The notes: generated by a model from the sequence alone, not told the origin. 33,404 nt of DNA from Lachnospiraceae bacterium (GCA_017620155.1 JAFZQY010000050.1:1-33404); one strand, 5' to 3'. Counted from the stretch's first letter, positions 8,275 through 17,566 are shown. Program-made: numbers and translations.

Positions 8275-10923
8275 ATGAATCAGTTTACATCAAAGGAACT
8301 TAGGAAAAGCTGGATAGAGTTTTATGAGAAAAGGGGGCATGTGGATGTCGGTGCCGTTTCGCTCGTTTCGGACGGATCGACCGGCGCAATGTTCAATGTA
8401 GCCGGCATGCAGCCCATCATGCCTTACCTTCTCGGTAAGACTCATCCTCTCGGAACCAGGCTCTGCAATGTTCAGGGCTGCGTTCGTACCAACGATATCG
8501 ACGGCGTGGGCGACAAGAGCCATCTTACGTTTTTCGAGATGATGGGTTCATGGAGCCTCGGAGACTATTTCAAAAAAGAAAGATGCCAGTGGAGCTACGA
8601 GCTTCTGACCGAGGTCTTCAAATTCGACAGAGATCATCTTGCGGCTACCGTATTTGAGGGCGACGAGAATGCACCCAGAGATGAGGAAGGCGCCAAGTAC
8701 AGGATCGAATCAGGCTTCAAGCCCGAGAATGTATTCTTCCTGCCTGCTGAGGACAACTGGTGGGGTCTTGAGTACGGCCCCTGCGGACCCGACTCAGAGA
8801 TGTTCTATGTTTCGGATGCGGAGCCCTGCGGACCTGACTGCAGACCCGGATGTCACTGCGGCAAGTATACCGAGATCGGTAATGACGTGTTCATGCAGTA
8901 CGACAAGCAGAAAGACGGAAAGCTTCTTCCGCTCGCCAAGAAAAACGTGGACACCGGATGGGGACTTGAGAGAAACCTTGCTTTCTTAAACGGCGTTGAC
9001 GATGTATATCTTACCGACCTTTTCACGGGAGTTATCGCACGCATCGAAGAAAAGTCGGGCATCAAATACGGATCGGATGAGAAGAGCACCAGGTCCATGA
9101 GGATCATCGCAGATCACTTAAGGACAGGCGTAATGCTCATCGGCGACGAGGCTAAGCTTCTTCCGTCAAACGGCGGCCCCGGATATGTCTTGAGGAGACT
9201 TTTAAGACGCGCCGTAAGACACGGTCAGTCCCTTAATCTGTCTCTCGAGGACATGCTCGATGTAGCAAGCGTATATATCGACGATGTATATTCGGACAGC
9301 TATCCGCTCCTTACGAAGAATAAGGGGTTCATACTTAACGAGCTTAAGAAAGAGATCGTCCGTTTTGAAGCTACTCTTGAAAACGGCATGAAGGAATACA
9401 GAAAGATCGCGGATGAGAAGAAAGCTTCGGGATCCAAAGAGATCGACGGAAAGTCTGCTTTCTATCTTTATGATACATTCGGATTCCCTTATGAGCTGAC
9501 GCTCGAGATGGCCGAAGAAGAAGGCTTAAGTGTAAATGAGGCCGGCTTTAAGGAGGCCATGGACGCACAGAAGAAACTTGCCAGAGAGAATGCGAACTTC
9601 TCGCAGAAGGCAGCAGAAAGCTCTGTCTTCGATTCGCTTCCTGATGATATCACGAGCGAGTTTACGGGATATGAGAAGACGGAGGATACCGGAAAGATCG
9701 TTGGCTTAGCAGACAGCGATAACCTGGCAGACAGTCTGCCTGAAGGCTCGGAAGGTACGATCGTTACGGATAAGACTCCTTTCTATGCCACCATGGGCGG
9801 TCAGAAGGGCGATGTCGGCGTGATCATCGTAGGAGCCGCCGAATTCGAAGTGTTCGACACAGTCAAGCTTCCCAAGGGAAGAGTGGGTCATGTCGGAAAA
9901 GTTGTAAGCGGAACCGTAAAGATGGGTGATACCGCTACTCTCAAAGTCGACAGTAATACGAGGGCGGCGACATGCAGAAATCACTCCGCTACGCATCTTC
10001 TTCAGGCAGCACTTCAGGAAGTGCTCGGAAAAGATGTACATCAGCAGGGTTCATATCAGGATCCCGACAGGACCAGATTCGACTTCAGCTTCGGCGAGGC
10101 CATGAGCGCCGATCAGATATCGAAGGTTCAGACTATTGTCAATGCGAAGATCGCTGACGACCTGGCCGTAAACACAGATGTGATGAGCGTAGATGAGGCC
10201 AAGAAGTCCGGCGCGATGGCACTTTTCGGTGAGAAGTACGGCGATACGGTCCGCGTGGTTTCCATGGGCGATTTCTCCAAGGAACTCTGCGGCGGTACGC
10301 ATGTGGCTCATACCGGTGAGATACGTAACTTCAAGATCATATCAGAGAGCGGCGTGGCAGCAGGCGTAAGACGTATCGAAGCCATAACCGGCGATAATGT
10401 TACGGCATATTATGAGGATCTTGAGAAAAAAGTTGCCGAGGCCGCAGAAGCAGCCAAGACCAATCCGGCTGATCTGGTCAAGAAGATCGAGGCCATGCAG
10501 AAGCAGATCAAGGAGCTTAATTCCGAACTTGAATCCCTTAAGTCCAAGGCTGCAAAAGATGCCCTCGGAGACGTAATGGATCAGGTTTGCGAGGTCAAGG
10601 GAGTAAAGCTACTGGCCACAAAGGTTAGCGGCGTGGACATGAACGGACTTCGCGATCTGGGCGACCAGTTAAAAGAAAAGCTCGGCGAGGGCGTTGTAGT
10701 TCTTGCTTCAGACTCCGACGGAAAAGTAAATCTCGTGACGATGGCAACGGACGGAGCCATAGCAAAGGGTGCTCATGCAGGTAATCTGATCAAGGCGATC
10801 GCGCCGAAAGTAGGCGGCGGCGGTGGCGGAAGACCGAATATGGCTCAGGCCGGCGGCAAGAACCCGTCCGGAATAGAAGATGCTCTGAAGGAGGCTGTTT
10901 CCGCGCTCGACGGAATGATATAA
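8275..10923 (+). CDS. alaS: Alanyl-tRNA synthetase (divergent type with Cys-rich insert)
   Basis: 882 residues from ATG 8275, five bases after AGGAG (8265-8269). The order of domains is standard: class II aminoacylation core with TFFEMMGSWSLGDYFKKE; the editing domain with NHSATHLLQ and ELCGGTHVAHTGEIRNF; a coiled coil near residues 720-770; and a C-terminal DHHA1-like domain with a Gly run (GGGGGGRPNMAQAGG). The catalytic domain departs from the common bacterial form: it has CNVQGCVRTNDID, and EIGND where EIWN is usual. An insert with CGPDCRPGCHCG (about residues 183-194) could bind a metal. Charging and proofreading functions appear intact. It lies 21 bases after glyS. Confidence 0.92.
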   Translation: MNQFTSKELRKSWIEFYEKRGHVDVGAVSLVSDGSTGAMFNVAGMQPIMPYLLGKTHPLGTRLCNVQGCVRTNDIDGVGDKSHLTFFEMMGSWSLGDYFKKERCQWSYELLTEVFKFDRDHLAATVFEGDENAPRDEEGAKYRIESGFKPENVFFLPAEDNWWGLEYGPCGPDSEMFYVSDAEPCGPDCRPGCHCGKYTEIGNDVFMQYDKQKDGKLLPLAKKNVDTGWGLERNLAFLNGVDDVYLTDLFTGVIARIEEKSGIKYGSDEKSTRSMRIIADHLRTGVMLIGDEAKLLPSNGGPGYVLRRLLRRAVRHGQSLNLSLEDMLDVASVYIDDVYSDSYPLLTKNKGFILNELKKEIVRFEATLENGMKEYRKIADEKKASGSKEIDGKSAFYLYDTFGFPYELTLEMAEEEGLSVNEAGFKEAMDAQKKLARENANFSQKAAESSVFDSLPDDITSEFTGYEKTEDTGKIVGLADSDNLADSLPEGSEGTIVTDKTPFYATMGGQKGDVGVIIVGAAEFEVFDTVKLPKGRVGHVGKVVSGTVKMGDTATLKVDSNTRAATCRNHSATHLLQAALQEVLGKDVHQQGSYQDPDRTRFDFSFGEAMSADQISKVQTIVNAKIADDLAVNTDVMSVDEAKKSGAMALFGEKYGDTVRVVSMGDFSKELCGGTHVAHTGEIRNFKIISESGVAAGVRRIEAITGDNVTAYYEDLEKKVAEAAEAAKTNPADLVKKIEAMQKQIKELNSELESLKSKAAKDALGDVMDQVCEVKGVKLLATKVSGVDMNGLRDLGDQLKEKLGEGVVVLASDSDGKVNLVTMATDGAIAKGAHAGNLIKAIAPKVGGGGGGRPNMAQAGGKNPSGIEDALKEAVSALDGMI

Positions 10924-10929
10924 TCAGAC

Positions 10930-11673
10930 ATGAAGGATCTTAGATTTAGCGTACCGGTAGGCAGCCTGCTTCCGTGGGTGTTCACCTATTCCAGGCCCAA
11001 AAGCCGGTATATGGAGAAACATGTCGACAGGTATTCCATACAGGATCGATATGATTTCGGAATGAAGGTCATAGAGAAGATAAGACGCCGTGCAAGAGTT
11101 ACCATCGATGTTCACGGCCGCGAACTCGTACCTAAGGACGAGACGATCGTATTCTACTCTAACCATCAGGGCAAATTCGATGCGCTCGGAATCCTTGCAT
11201 CGATGGAGAACATACCTTCAAGCGTGCTTTGGGAGAAGAAAAAGGCGGATTTCATGATCGCCCATGAGATGAGCTTTCTCGTAAATGCGGTGCTGATCGA
11301 CTTAGAGACCATGAAAGGCAAGGCGCAGGGCATCATTGATGCCATCGCGATGATCAAGACCGGCAGCAACATGCTGATCTTCCCCGAAGGAAAGACTGAT
11401 CCCGAGAAAGGCAATGCCCTCGGGGAATTCCAGGCGGGATGTTTCGCATGCAGCCTGAAGACGCAGACTACGATTGTGCCTGTCGCGATCTATGATTCAT
11501 ACAAAGCCATGAACGGCAATAATATATTTGCACGTGTTACCACTCAGGTTCATTTCCTGGCACCTATCAGACCTGAAGAGTATAAAGACTTAAATAAGCA
11601 GGAGCTGTGTGAACTTGTAAAGAACAGGATCAAGGATAAACTGGAAGAAATAGAGGGGGACCAGAATCCGTGA
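10930..11673 (+). CDS. Lysophospholipid acyltransferase, PlsC-like
   Basis: 247 residues beginning six bases after the alaS stop. The acyltransferase motifs are visible: block I NHx4D as NHQGKFD (His79, Asp84), and block III as FPEGKT at 151-156. This fits 1-acyl-glycerol-3-phosphate acyltransferase, which acts at the inner membrane face in phosphatidic acid synthesis. There is no strong transmembrane helix, so membrane binding would be peripheral. Other members of the superfamily acylate different lysolipids, so the exact acceptor is uncertain. The gene overlaps the next one by four bases (GTGA). Confidence 0.82.
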   Translation: MKDLRFSVPVGSLLPWVFTYSRPKSRYMEKHVDRYSIQDRYDFGMKVIEKIRRRARVTIDVHGRELVPKDETIVFYSNHQGKFDALGILASMENIPSSVLWEKKKADFMIAHEMSFLVNAVLIDLETMKGKAQGIIDAIAMIKTGSNMLIFPEGKTDPEKGNALGEFQAGCFACSLKTQTTIVPVAIYDSYKAMNGNNIFARVTTQVHFLAPIRPEEYKDLNKQELCELVKNRIKDKLEEIEGDQNP

Positions 11674-13022
11674 AAAAGAAAATGAACTTTACGACCAGAT
11701 ACATGATCATCATGTGCTCAGTGCTGCTGGCGGTCAATCTGGTGACCGGACTCGTGCTCGTTAATCAGTCCAAAAGAGCGATGCTCACACTGATCAACGA
11801 AAGAATGCTGGACATCTCCAATACTGCTGCGGCATCCATCGACGGAGATAAGCTGAAGAGCATCACCGCCGCTGACAAGGGAAGCGATGATTACAATATG
11901 ATCGTTGAGAATCTGAGGCTTTTCCAGGAAAACTCCGATCTGATGTATATCTACACTATCCAGGATATGGGGAATGATACATTCGGTTTCATAATCGATC
12001 CCGATCCCATTTCTCCCGGCGACTTCGGCGAGGAAGTAGTTACTACAGATGCTCTGATCAAGGCTGCTTCGGGAACGTCGGCCGTGGATGAAGAGCCTTT
12101 TACCGACAGCTGGGGAAGATTCTATAGTGCCTACAGTCCCGTTTTTGATTCAAACGGCAAGGTGGCCGGCATGGTCGGAGCGGACTTCGATGCAAAGTGG
12201 CTTGAAGACCAGGTCAAGAAGCATAACATGGCGATCCTTCTGATCAGCATAGGCGCTGTCATCGTAGGTGCCATCATAGTGCTGCTCATAACCAGAAGGG
12301 TAGCCGACAGATTCCGCGGACTGTATGATGAACTCTCCGAACTTACGGAAGATATCGAGAACCTCAACAAAGATATAGCCGATAATCCGGATTATCAGGG
12401 TCTCGTAGAAAGTCTCGGCGATGAAACGGACGAAGAAGGCAAGGCGCCTGTCAGGGTACAGACCGACCTGTCCAAAGACGCAATGGGTGCTCTTTCGGAT
12501 AAACTTAAGTCCACCCACGATCAGATGCATAAGTATCTGGCGATGATCCATAAGCAGGCTTATGTGGATCCGCTTACGGGAGTGGGCAACATCACTACCT
12601 ATAACAACGCCATCGAAGAGATCAATGCGAGCATAGCTGCCGGCGAGGCAGAATATGCCGTATACGTCACCGATATCAACAACCACAAGAACATAGTGTT
12701 CGAGCATGGCGAAGAGCAGGGCGACAAGGTCGTAGTCGGCATAGCCGGCATACTTAAGAAGTCATTCGGAACCGAGAAGCTCTACAGGATAGGCGATGAT
12801 ACTTTTGCGGCTATCACCGAGAGCATGACTTTCAGCAAGATAGAAGAGATATCGAAGGTCATCTATGATGACATCGAAGACTATATCAGACAGCTGGATG
12901 ATATCAAACTGTCGGTATCCAAAGGTGCCGCGGTATACCGTCCGGGCATGGATTCCGAATACAGACATACTTTCAAGAGAGCCTGCGAAGACATGTATCA
13001 GCACAGGCAGGGACGGATGTAA
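11670..13022 (+). CDS. Membrane sensor protein with extracytoplasmic domain and degenerate GGDEF domain
   Basis: 450 residues. The GTG at 11670 is favoured as start: AGGGGGA (11654-11660) lies upstream and the overlap with the acyltransferase stop suggests coupling; ATG 11682 is the alternative. One membrane helix at about residues 13-31, an extracytoplasmic sensor region of about 150 residues (probably Cache-like), a second helix at about 187-210, a coiled-coil segment, then a GGDEF-family domain from about residue 295 ([11 protein letters not shown]). The signature is R-I-GDDTF (375-379) instead of GGDEF, losing the second Gly and the catalytic Glu; the half-motif [18 protein letters not shown] is also off consensus. 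It is therefore probably not a working cyclase. It may bind nucleotide or act by protein contact. Confidence 0.75.
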   Translation: MKKKMNFTTRYMIIMCSVLLAVNLVTGLVLVNQSKRAMLTLINERMLDISNTAAASIDGDKLKSITAADKGSDDYNMIVENLRLFQENSDLMYIYTIQDMGNDTFGFIIDPDPISPGDFGEEVVTTDALIKAASGTSAVDEEPFTDSWGRFYSAYSPVFDSNGKVAGMVGADFDAKWLEDQVKKHNMAILLISIGAVIVGAIIVLLITRRVADRFRGLYDELSELTEDIENLNKDIADNPDYQGLVESLGDETDEEGKAPVRVQTDLSKDAMGALSDKLKSTHDQMHKYLAMIHKQAYVDPLTGVGNITTYNNAIEEINASIAAGEAEYAVYVTDINNHKNIVFEHGEEQGDKVVVGIAGILKKSFGTEKLYRIGDDTFAAITESMTFSKIEEISKVIYDDIEDYIRQLDDIKLSVSKGAAVYRPGMDSEYRHTFKRACEDMYQHRQGRM

Positions 13023-13026
13023 TTCC

Positions 13027-14223
13027 ATGAAAAAAAGATATGTGATCAAAAGCGCTGTGACGGCGCTGGCCATGATATGCATGATAATGATGAGTGCCTG
13101 TTCTTCCGGTAAGGGAGAGCAGGCAGAACTGTCTGTGCAGGAAGTGCAGGAGGTTCAGGCGCTGAATGAGACTGAAGGGACTGAAGCCGATGCGGCGGAA
13201 GTTGATGTACCGGAAGTTCAGAGAGTTGTCGAAGCGATAGACGAAGCGGATGACAAAGATTTATTAGAGAACAAAACGGCCGAGGAAGATGCATCAGATA
13301 CTTCGAAGAAGGACAGCGATCTTCAGGATGACGAAGATTCAGGAGAAATCAAAACTTCGGACAATACTGATACCAAGACTGCCGATTCTGAGGACGGCGC
13401 ATCTTCGGATGCGACAAAAGATACTGCGGACACGGATGCGGATGCTGCCGGTAAGTCCGGTGATTCTGCGGATGCCGCTTCGGCTGACACTGCCGCAGAC
13501 TCTGCGGGTTCTGCGTCTGACACGGCCGGTTCGGATTCGGCCGGTTCGGGTTCGGACTCGGCGGGAAGCGGGACGGACACGGCTTCACATTCGGGCCGCC
13601 TGGTAGCCATAGATGCTGGCCATCAGTCGCGCGGAAACAGTGAGAAGGAGCCACTGGGCCCGGGGTCGACCGAGATGAAGGCCAAGGTCTCGAGCGGAAC
13701 CAGAGGCGTATCGACCGGATTATATGAATACGAACTGAATCTTCAGGTCTCACTTAAACTTCGAGACGAACTGAAGGCCAGAGGCTATGATGTCCTGATG
13801 ATCCGTGAGACCAATGATGTCAACATATCGAATGCAGAGCGTGCGACCGTGGCCAATAACGCGGGCGCGGATGTGTTCGTCCGCATACATGCCAACGGCT
13901 CGGAGAATTCTTCTGCCAATGGTATGATGACCATATGCCAGACTTCATCTAATCCGTATAACGGGTCGCTTCATGATGCGAGTTACCGTCTGTCTTCCTG
14001 CGTGCTGGATGCGATGGTCGCTTCGACCGGAGCAAAGCGCGAGAAAGTGTGGGAGACCGACACGATGACAGGCATCAACTGGTGCCAGACACCGGTCACC
14101 ATAGTCGAGATGGGATATATGAGCAATGCCGCGGAAGATACCCTGATGGCTACCGATGACTATCAATGGAAGATAGTAAAGGGCATCGCGAACGGAATCG
14201 ACAACTATTTCGCCGCACAATAG
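13027..14223 (+). CDS. N-acetylmuramoyl-L-alanine amidase (Amidase_3) lipoprotein
   Basis: I chose ATG 13027 (398 residues) because it gives a lipoprotein signal (MSACSS at about residues 22-27); the frame is open further upstream inside the previous gene. After the lipobox comes a low-complexity linker of about 160 residues rich in Asp, Glu, Ser, Ala and Thr, which probably spans the outer layers of the wall. The catalytic domain starts at about residue 192 (LVAIDAGH) and has the zinc ligands His199, Glu234 and His288 and the catalytic Glu361 (VEMGYMSN). The enzyme cleaves the amide bond between MurNAc and the stem peptide, in cell separation or wall turnover. It is last in its transcription unit, before a clear terminator. 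Confidence 0.86.
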   Translation: MKKRYVIKSAVTALAMICMIMMSACSSGKGEQAELSVQEVQEVQALNETEGTEADAAEVDVPEVQRVVEAIDEADDKDLLENKTAEEDASDTSKKDSDLQDDEDSGEIKTSDNTDTKTADSEDGASSDATKDTADTDADAAGKSGDSADAASADTAADSAGSASDTAGSDSAGSGSDSAGSGTDTASHSGRLVAIDAGHQSRGNSEKEPLGPGSTEMKAKVSSGTRGVSTGLYEYELNLQVSLKLRDELKARGYDVLMIRETNDVNISNAERATVANNAGADVFVRIHANGSENSSANGMMTICQTSSNPYNGSLHDASYRLSSCVLDAMVASTGAKREKVWETDTMTGINWCQTPVTIVEMGYMSNAAEDTLMATDDYQWKIVKGIANGIDNYFAAQ

Positions 14224-14235
14224 CAGGTTTTTGAG

Positions 14236-14261
14236 TAAGGGCCGATGGCCCTTATTTTTTT
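14236..14261 (+). terminator. Rho-independent terminator after the amidase gene
   Basis: TAAGGGCC (14236-14243), a GAT loop and GGCCCTTA (14247-14254) form a perfect 8-bp stem followed by seven T (14255-14261). It separates the hisS-to-amidase run from the metal operon. Confidence 0.9.
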
Positions 14262-14269
14262 GGGCTTAA

Positions 14270-14290
14270 AATTGAAAATGATTTTCAATT
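14270..14290. promoter_or_regulatory. Fur/Zur-family operator, upstream site
   Basis: A perfect inverted repeat with 9-base arms around TGA. It contains a 7-1-7 box, TGAAAAT-G-ATTTTCA (14273-14287), close to the Fur-superfamily pattern TGATAATnATTATCA. It ends six bases before the -35 element of the promoter for the regulator gene, so a bound repressor would hinder polymerase. Which metal it answers to cannot be told from the box alone. Confidence 0.75.
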
Positions 14291-14295
14291 CCATA

Positions 14296-14323
14296 TTGAC
14301 TTTTGGGAGCCGGGGATTATAAT
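14296..14323 (+). promoter_or_regulatory. Promoter of the metal-uptake operon
   Basis: TTGACT (14296-14301) and a perfect TATAAT (14318-14323), 16-base spacer. It is flanked by one operator upstream and a second covering the expected start point. Confidence 0.8.
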
Positions 14324-14338
14324 TGAGAATGGTTTTCA
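14324..14338. promoter_or_regulatory. Fur/Zur-family operator, second (imperfect) site
   Basis: TGAGAAT-G-GTTTTCA, a 7-1-7 arrangement with 5 of 7 arm positions symmetric and close in sequence to the perfect site at 14273-14287. It starts immediately after the -10 hexamer, over the likely transcription start, where binding would repress. Confidence 0.6.
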
Positions 14339-14355
14339 AATTCGAGGAGAATACC

Positions 14356-14781
14356 ATGGCTGATAAGGGCACATACAACACCAAACAGAGAGAGCGCATA
14401 CTTAAGTATCTGCAGGGAGTGCAGGGGGTGCATATCACCGCGGCGGATGTGTGTAATCACTTCCGAGAGAACGGCACGACCATAGGCCAGTCCACGGTTT
14501 ACAGACAGCTTGAGCGTCTTGTGGATGAGGGCATGATCAATAAGTATACGATCGACAAGAACAGTTCGGCCTGCTTTGAATACATCGGGCATGATGGCCA
14601 CGGCGAGGCTGCTGTATGCTTCCATTGCAAGTGCGAGAAGTGCGGAAAGCTGATCCACCTGCAGTGTGAAGAGATAGTAGAGCTTCAGGAGCATATGCTG
14701 AAAGAGCATCATTTCCTGATAGATCCCGTCAGGACTGTATATTACGGTGTGTGTGAGGAGTGTGCAGGAGAACTGAAGTGA
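14356..14781 (+). CDS. zur: Fur-family metalloregulator, probably zinc uptake repressor (Zur)
   Basis: 141 residues from ATG 14356, five bases after GAGGAGA (14344-14350). The N-terminal winged helix contains the family segment ITAADVCNHFRENG and QSTVYRQLERLVDEGMI. The dimerisation domain carries the structural zinc site as two CxxC pairs, Cys93/Cys96 and Cys133/Cys136, plus His-rich segments (HDGHGEA, HMLKEHHF) for the sensing site. Family members repress genes when loaded with metal. The zinc assignment rests on the neighbours: the gene is first in an operon with a ZnuABC-type transporter, and two operators in its own promoter suggest autorepression. Manganese or iron sensing is possible. 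Confidence 0.85.
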   Translation: MADKGTYNTKQRERILKYLQGVQGVHITAADVCNHFRENGTTIGQSTVYRQLERLVDEGMINKYTIDKNSSACFEYIGHDGHGEAAVCFHCKCEKCGKLIHLQCEEIVELQEHMLKEHHFLIDPVRTVYYGVCEECAGELK

Positions 14782-14822
14782 ATAGCTCAATTGTGAAAGA
14801 AGTCATGGCGAAAGAGGTTATT

Positions 14823-15950
14823 ATGAAAAGATTCATCACGAAAAGATCTGTTACGAAACGATTCATTTCTATCATGGCGGCATCTGTGCTGCTCGTGGGA
14901 AGCCTTACGGCTTGCGGCTCGGGAACGACTGCGTCAGGAAACGAAGCTCAAACCGACGGAGCAATTCAGGCCGGAAACGCTGATGGGACGGGCATATCCG
15001 GCACCGATGGAAAACTGAGCATAGTAACAACGATCTTCCCGGAATATGACTGGGTAAAGAATGTCATGGGAGATAGGGCCGGTGAAGCCGATATCACTCT
15101 GCTTCTTGATAACGGTGTGGATCTCCACAGCTTCCAGCCTACCGCGGATGATATCATGAAGATTTCGAACTGTGATGTGTTCATATATGTCGGCGGCGAG
15201 TCTGACGAGTGGGTGGATGATGCACTTGCAGAGGCTGTAAACAAAGACCAGGTAGTGATCAACCTGCTGGAATCCCTCGGGGATTCTGTGAAAGCAGAAG
15301 AAATAGTAGAGGGAATGCAGGCCGAAGAAGAGGATGATGAAGCCGGTGAAGGTGCAGAGAGCAGCGAAAGTGAAGATGGCGAAGATGCTGAGGGTGAAGA
15401 AGAGGAAGAGATCGAGTATGACGAGCATGTATGGCTGTCTCTTCGTAATGCCGAGACTCTGTGCGGTGTGATAGCCGACGGCTTATCCGAAGCAGATCCC
15501 GGTAACGCAGATACTTATAAAGCAAACGCTGATTCATATGCCGCTCAGCTGAAGGATCTTGACGCTCAATATCAGAAGACCGTGGATGAAGCTTCTGTTA
15601 AGACGCTTCTGTTCGGAGACCGTTTTCCTTTCAGATACATGACGGATGATTACGGACTGTCATATTATGCGGCATTCGTGGGATGCTCGGCAGAGACGGA
15701 AGCCAGCTTCGAGACCATAGTCTTCCTTGCGGATAAGACCGATGAACTGAAGCTTGGTTCGATCATGACGATCGAGAACAGTGATGGCAAGATCGCCGAA
15801 ACGATCCGTGACAATACGGCAGGTAAGGATCAGAATATACTTACGCTTGATTCCATGCAGGGAACTACATCCAAAGACATAGCAGCGGGGGCTTCTTACA
15901 TTTCCATAATGAGCAGCAACCTCGAAGTGTTACATGAAGCGTTAAACTAA
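14823..15950 (+). CDS. znuA: Metal ABC transporter substrate-binding lipoprotein (ZnuA-like)
   Basis: I chose ATG 14823 (375 residues), five bases after AAGAGG (14812-14817). Lipobox LTAC is at about residues 27-30. The fold is that of cluster A-I metal-binding proteins: His102 (VDLHSFQPT), His202 (DEHVWLSL) and Glu318 (IENSDGK) match three expected ligands. At the third His position the sequence is LFGDRFPFRY, with Gly265-Asp266 in place of His-Asp. The mobile loop before His202 (about residues 160-200), His-rich in many ZnuA, is here almost all Glu, Asp, Gly and Ser. It would deliver zinc, perhaps manganese, to the permease below. Confidence 0.86.
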   Translation: MKRFITKRSVTKRFISIMAASVLLVGSLTACGSGTTASGNEAQTDGAIQAGNADGTGISGTDGKLSIVTTIFPEYDWVKNVMGDRAGEADITLLLDNGVDLHSFQPTADDIMKISNCDVFIYVGGESDEWVDDALAEAVNKDQVVINLLESLGDSVKAEEIVEGMQAEEEDDEAGEGAESSESEDGEDAEGEEEEEIEYDEHVWLSLRNAETLCGVIADGLSEADPGNADTYKANADSYAAQLKDLDAQYQKTVDEASVKTLLFGDRFPFRYMTDDYGLSYYAAFVGCSAETEASFETIVFLADKTDELKLGSIMTIENSDGKIAETIRDNTAGKDQNILTLDSMQGTTSKDIAAGASYISIMSSNLEVLHEALN

Positions 15951-16020
15951 AAGTGATTAGCAGAAAAGCAACCGATTCAGAAAGCAATACCCTGAACGCA
16001 TAATCAGGAAATAAGAGTAT

Positions 16021-16737
16021 ATGAGTCTGATAACTGTAAAGCAGCTCTCCATAGGTTATGAGGGAGTTGCGGTGGAAGAAAATATTGACTTCAAGGTTGA
16101 TGTCGGAGATTATCTGTGCATCGTAGGTGAGAACGGCTCCGGTAAGACTACGCTCATGAAGACGCTTCTCGGGCTTAATGAACCGTTAAGCGGAGAGATA
16201 GTAACAGGGGACGGTCTTACCAGAAACGGCATCGGGTATCTCCCTCAGCAGACTATGGTCCAGAAGGATTTTCCGGCATCCGTGATGGAGATAGTCCTGT
16301 CCGGCTTCCAGAAAAAGGCCGGACTCAGGCCTTTTTACACGGCTTCCGAGAAAAAAGCCGCACTGGTCAACATGGAGAGGCTTCAGATAGCAGATCTTAA
16401 GAGCAGCTGCTATCGCGAACTGTCCGGAGGTCAGCAGCAGAGAGTATTGCTTGCCCGTGCACTATGCGCGACCGAGAAACTCCTGCTTCTGGATGAGCCG
16501 GTTTCGGGACTGGACCCTAAAGTGACTCTGGAGATGTATGAACTGATAGAGAGACTCAACAAGGACGGAGTGACGATCATCATGATCTCTCACGATATCG
16601 CCGCTGCCGTGAAATATGCAAGTCATATCCTTCATATCGGGAGCAGATGCTTTTTCGGGACCAGAGATGAGTATATTGCGAGCGGCATAGGTGATGATTT
16701 CTTAAGTCTGTTCGGACAGGGGGATTCAAATGGATAA
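16021..16737 (+). CDS. znuC: Metal ABC transporter ATP-binding protein (ZnuC-like)
   Basis: 238 residues with all ABC ATPase motifs: Walker A GENGSGKTT, Q-loop LPQQT, signature LSGGQQQR, Walker B LLLLDEPVSGLD and the switch His in ISHD. Sequence and position between the binding protein and permease genes place it in the zinc/manganese uptake family. It sits on the cytoplasmic face and powers import. A gap of 70 bases separates it from znuA, in which I see no terminator or clear promoter; an upstream AAGAG (16014-16018) is only a weak ribosome binding site. It overlaps the permease gene by eight bases. Confidence 0.92.
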   Translation: MSLITVKQLSIGYEGVAVEENIDFKVDVGDYLCIVGENGSGKTTLMKTLLGLNEPLSGEIVTGDGLTRNGIGYLPQQTMVQKDFPASVMEIVLSGFQKKAGLRPFYTASEKKAALVNMERLQIADLKSSCYRELSGGQQQRVLLARALCATEKLLLLDEPVSGLDPKVTLEMYELIERLNKDGVTIIMISHDIAAAVKYASHILHIGSRCFFGTRDEYIASGIGDDFLSLFGQGDSNG

Positions 16738-17566
16738 GTTTTTCATGTATCTTGGATATCCGTTTGTGAGGTATGCCCTGATCGTAGGCGTGCTCATAGC
16801 GCTGTGCGCATCACTGCTCGGCGTGACGCTGGTATTAAAAAGGTTTTCGTTTATCGGAGACGGTCTTTCGCATGTGGCTTTTGGGGCCATGGCCGTGGCT
16901 ACGGTCTTAAAGCTTACGAACAACATGCTGCTCATCCTGCCGATCACCGTCATCTGCGCAGTGCTGCTTCTTAAGAGCGGACAGAATACGCGTATCAGAG
17001 GAGATGCCGCTATCGCCATGATATCGGTGGGGGCTCTGGCGTTCGGTTACCTGATCATGAATGTGTTCTCGACATCCGCCAATATCTCCGGAGATGTGTG
17101 CAGCACACTGTTCGGTTCGACATCCATACTGACCCTGACCAAGTGGGAAGTGTGGCTGTGCGTCATACTTTCACTGGTCGTGATACTCGCGTTTATATTG
17201 TTCTATAACAAGATATTTGCGGTTACTTTTGACGAGACATTTTCGAGAGCCATCGGAGTAAAGGCCGACATATACAATCTGATAATAGCTATCATAATAG
17301 CACTAATCATCGTGCTGGCGATGAATCTCGTAGGGTCGCTCCTCATATCGGCGCTGGTCATCTTCCCGGCACTTTCGGCGATGCGCCTGTTCAAGAATTT
17401 CAAGAGCGTCATCATCTGCTCGGCATGCATATCGATCGTATGCGCTTTGGGCGGGATGATCATATCCATCATGGCGGGAACGCCGGTAGGTTCCACGATA
17501 GTTGCTGTGGATGTGGTCGGATTTGCGATATGCTGTCTGATAGGCAAACTTGCAGAACGCGGTTGA
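16730..17566 (+). CDS. znuB: Metal ABC transporter permease (ZnuB-like)
   Basis: 278 residues from ATG 16730, five bases after AGGGGGA (16718-16724) and overlapping znuC by eight bases. It is very hydrophobic, with about eight predicted helices and the ABC-3 family segments LKRFSFIGDGLSHVAFGAMA near residues 33-52 and LVGSLLISALVIFPALSAMRL near 199-219. It forms the membrane channel for the metal delivered by the binding protein. The downstream lipoprotein starts eight bases after its stop, so all five genes from the regulator onwards are probably co-transcribed. Confidence 0.92.
   Translation: MDKFFMYLGYPFVRYALIVGVLIALCASLLGVTLVLKRFSFIGDGLSHVAFGAMAVATVLKLTNNMLLILPITVICAVLLLKSGQNTRIRGDAAIAMISVGALAFGYLIMNVFSTSANISGDVCSTLFGSTSILTLTKWEVWLCVILSLVVILAFILFYNKIFAVTFDETFSRAIGVKADIYNLIIAIIIALIIVLAMNLVGSLLISALVIFPALSAMRLFKNFKSVIICSACISIVCALGGMIISIMAGTPVGSTIVAVDVVGFAICCLIGKLAERG

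Noticed and set aside
12150-12707. 185-codon open frame on the minus strand
   Set aside because: It is fully antisense to the degenerate GGDEF gene, has no ribosome binding site and shows no domain; likely a by-product of codon bias.
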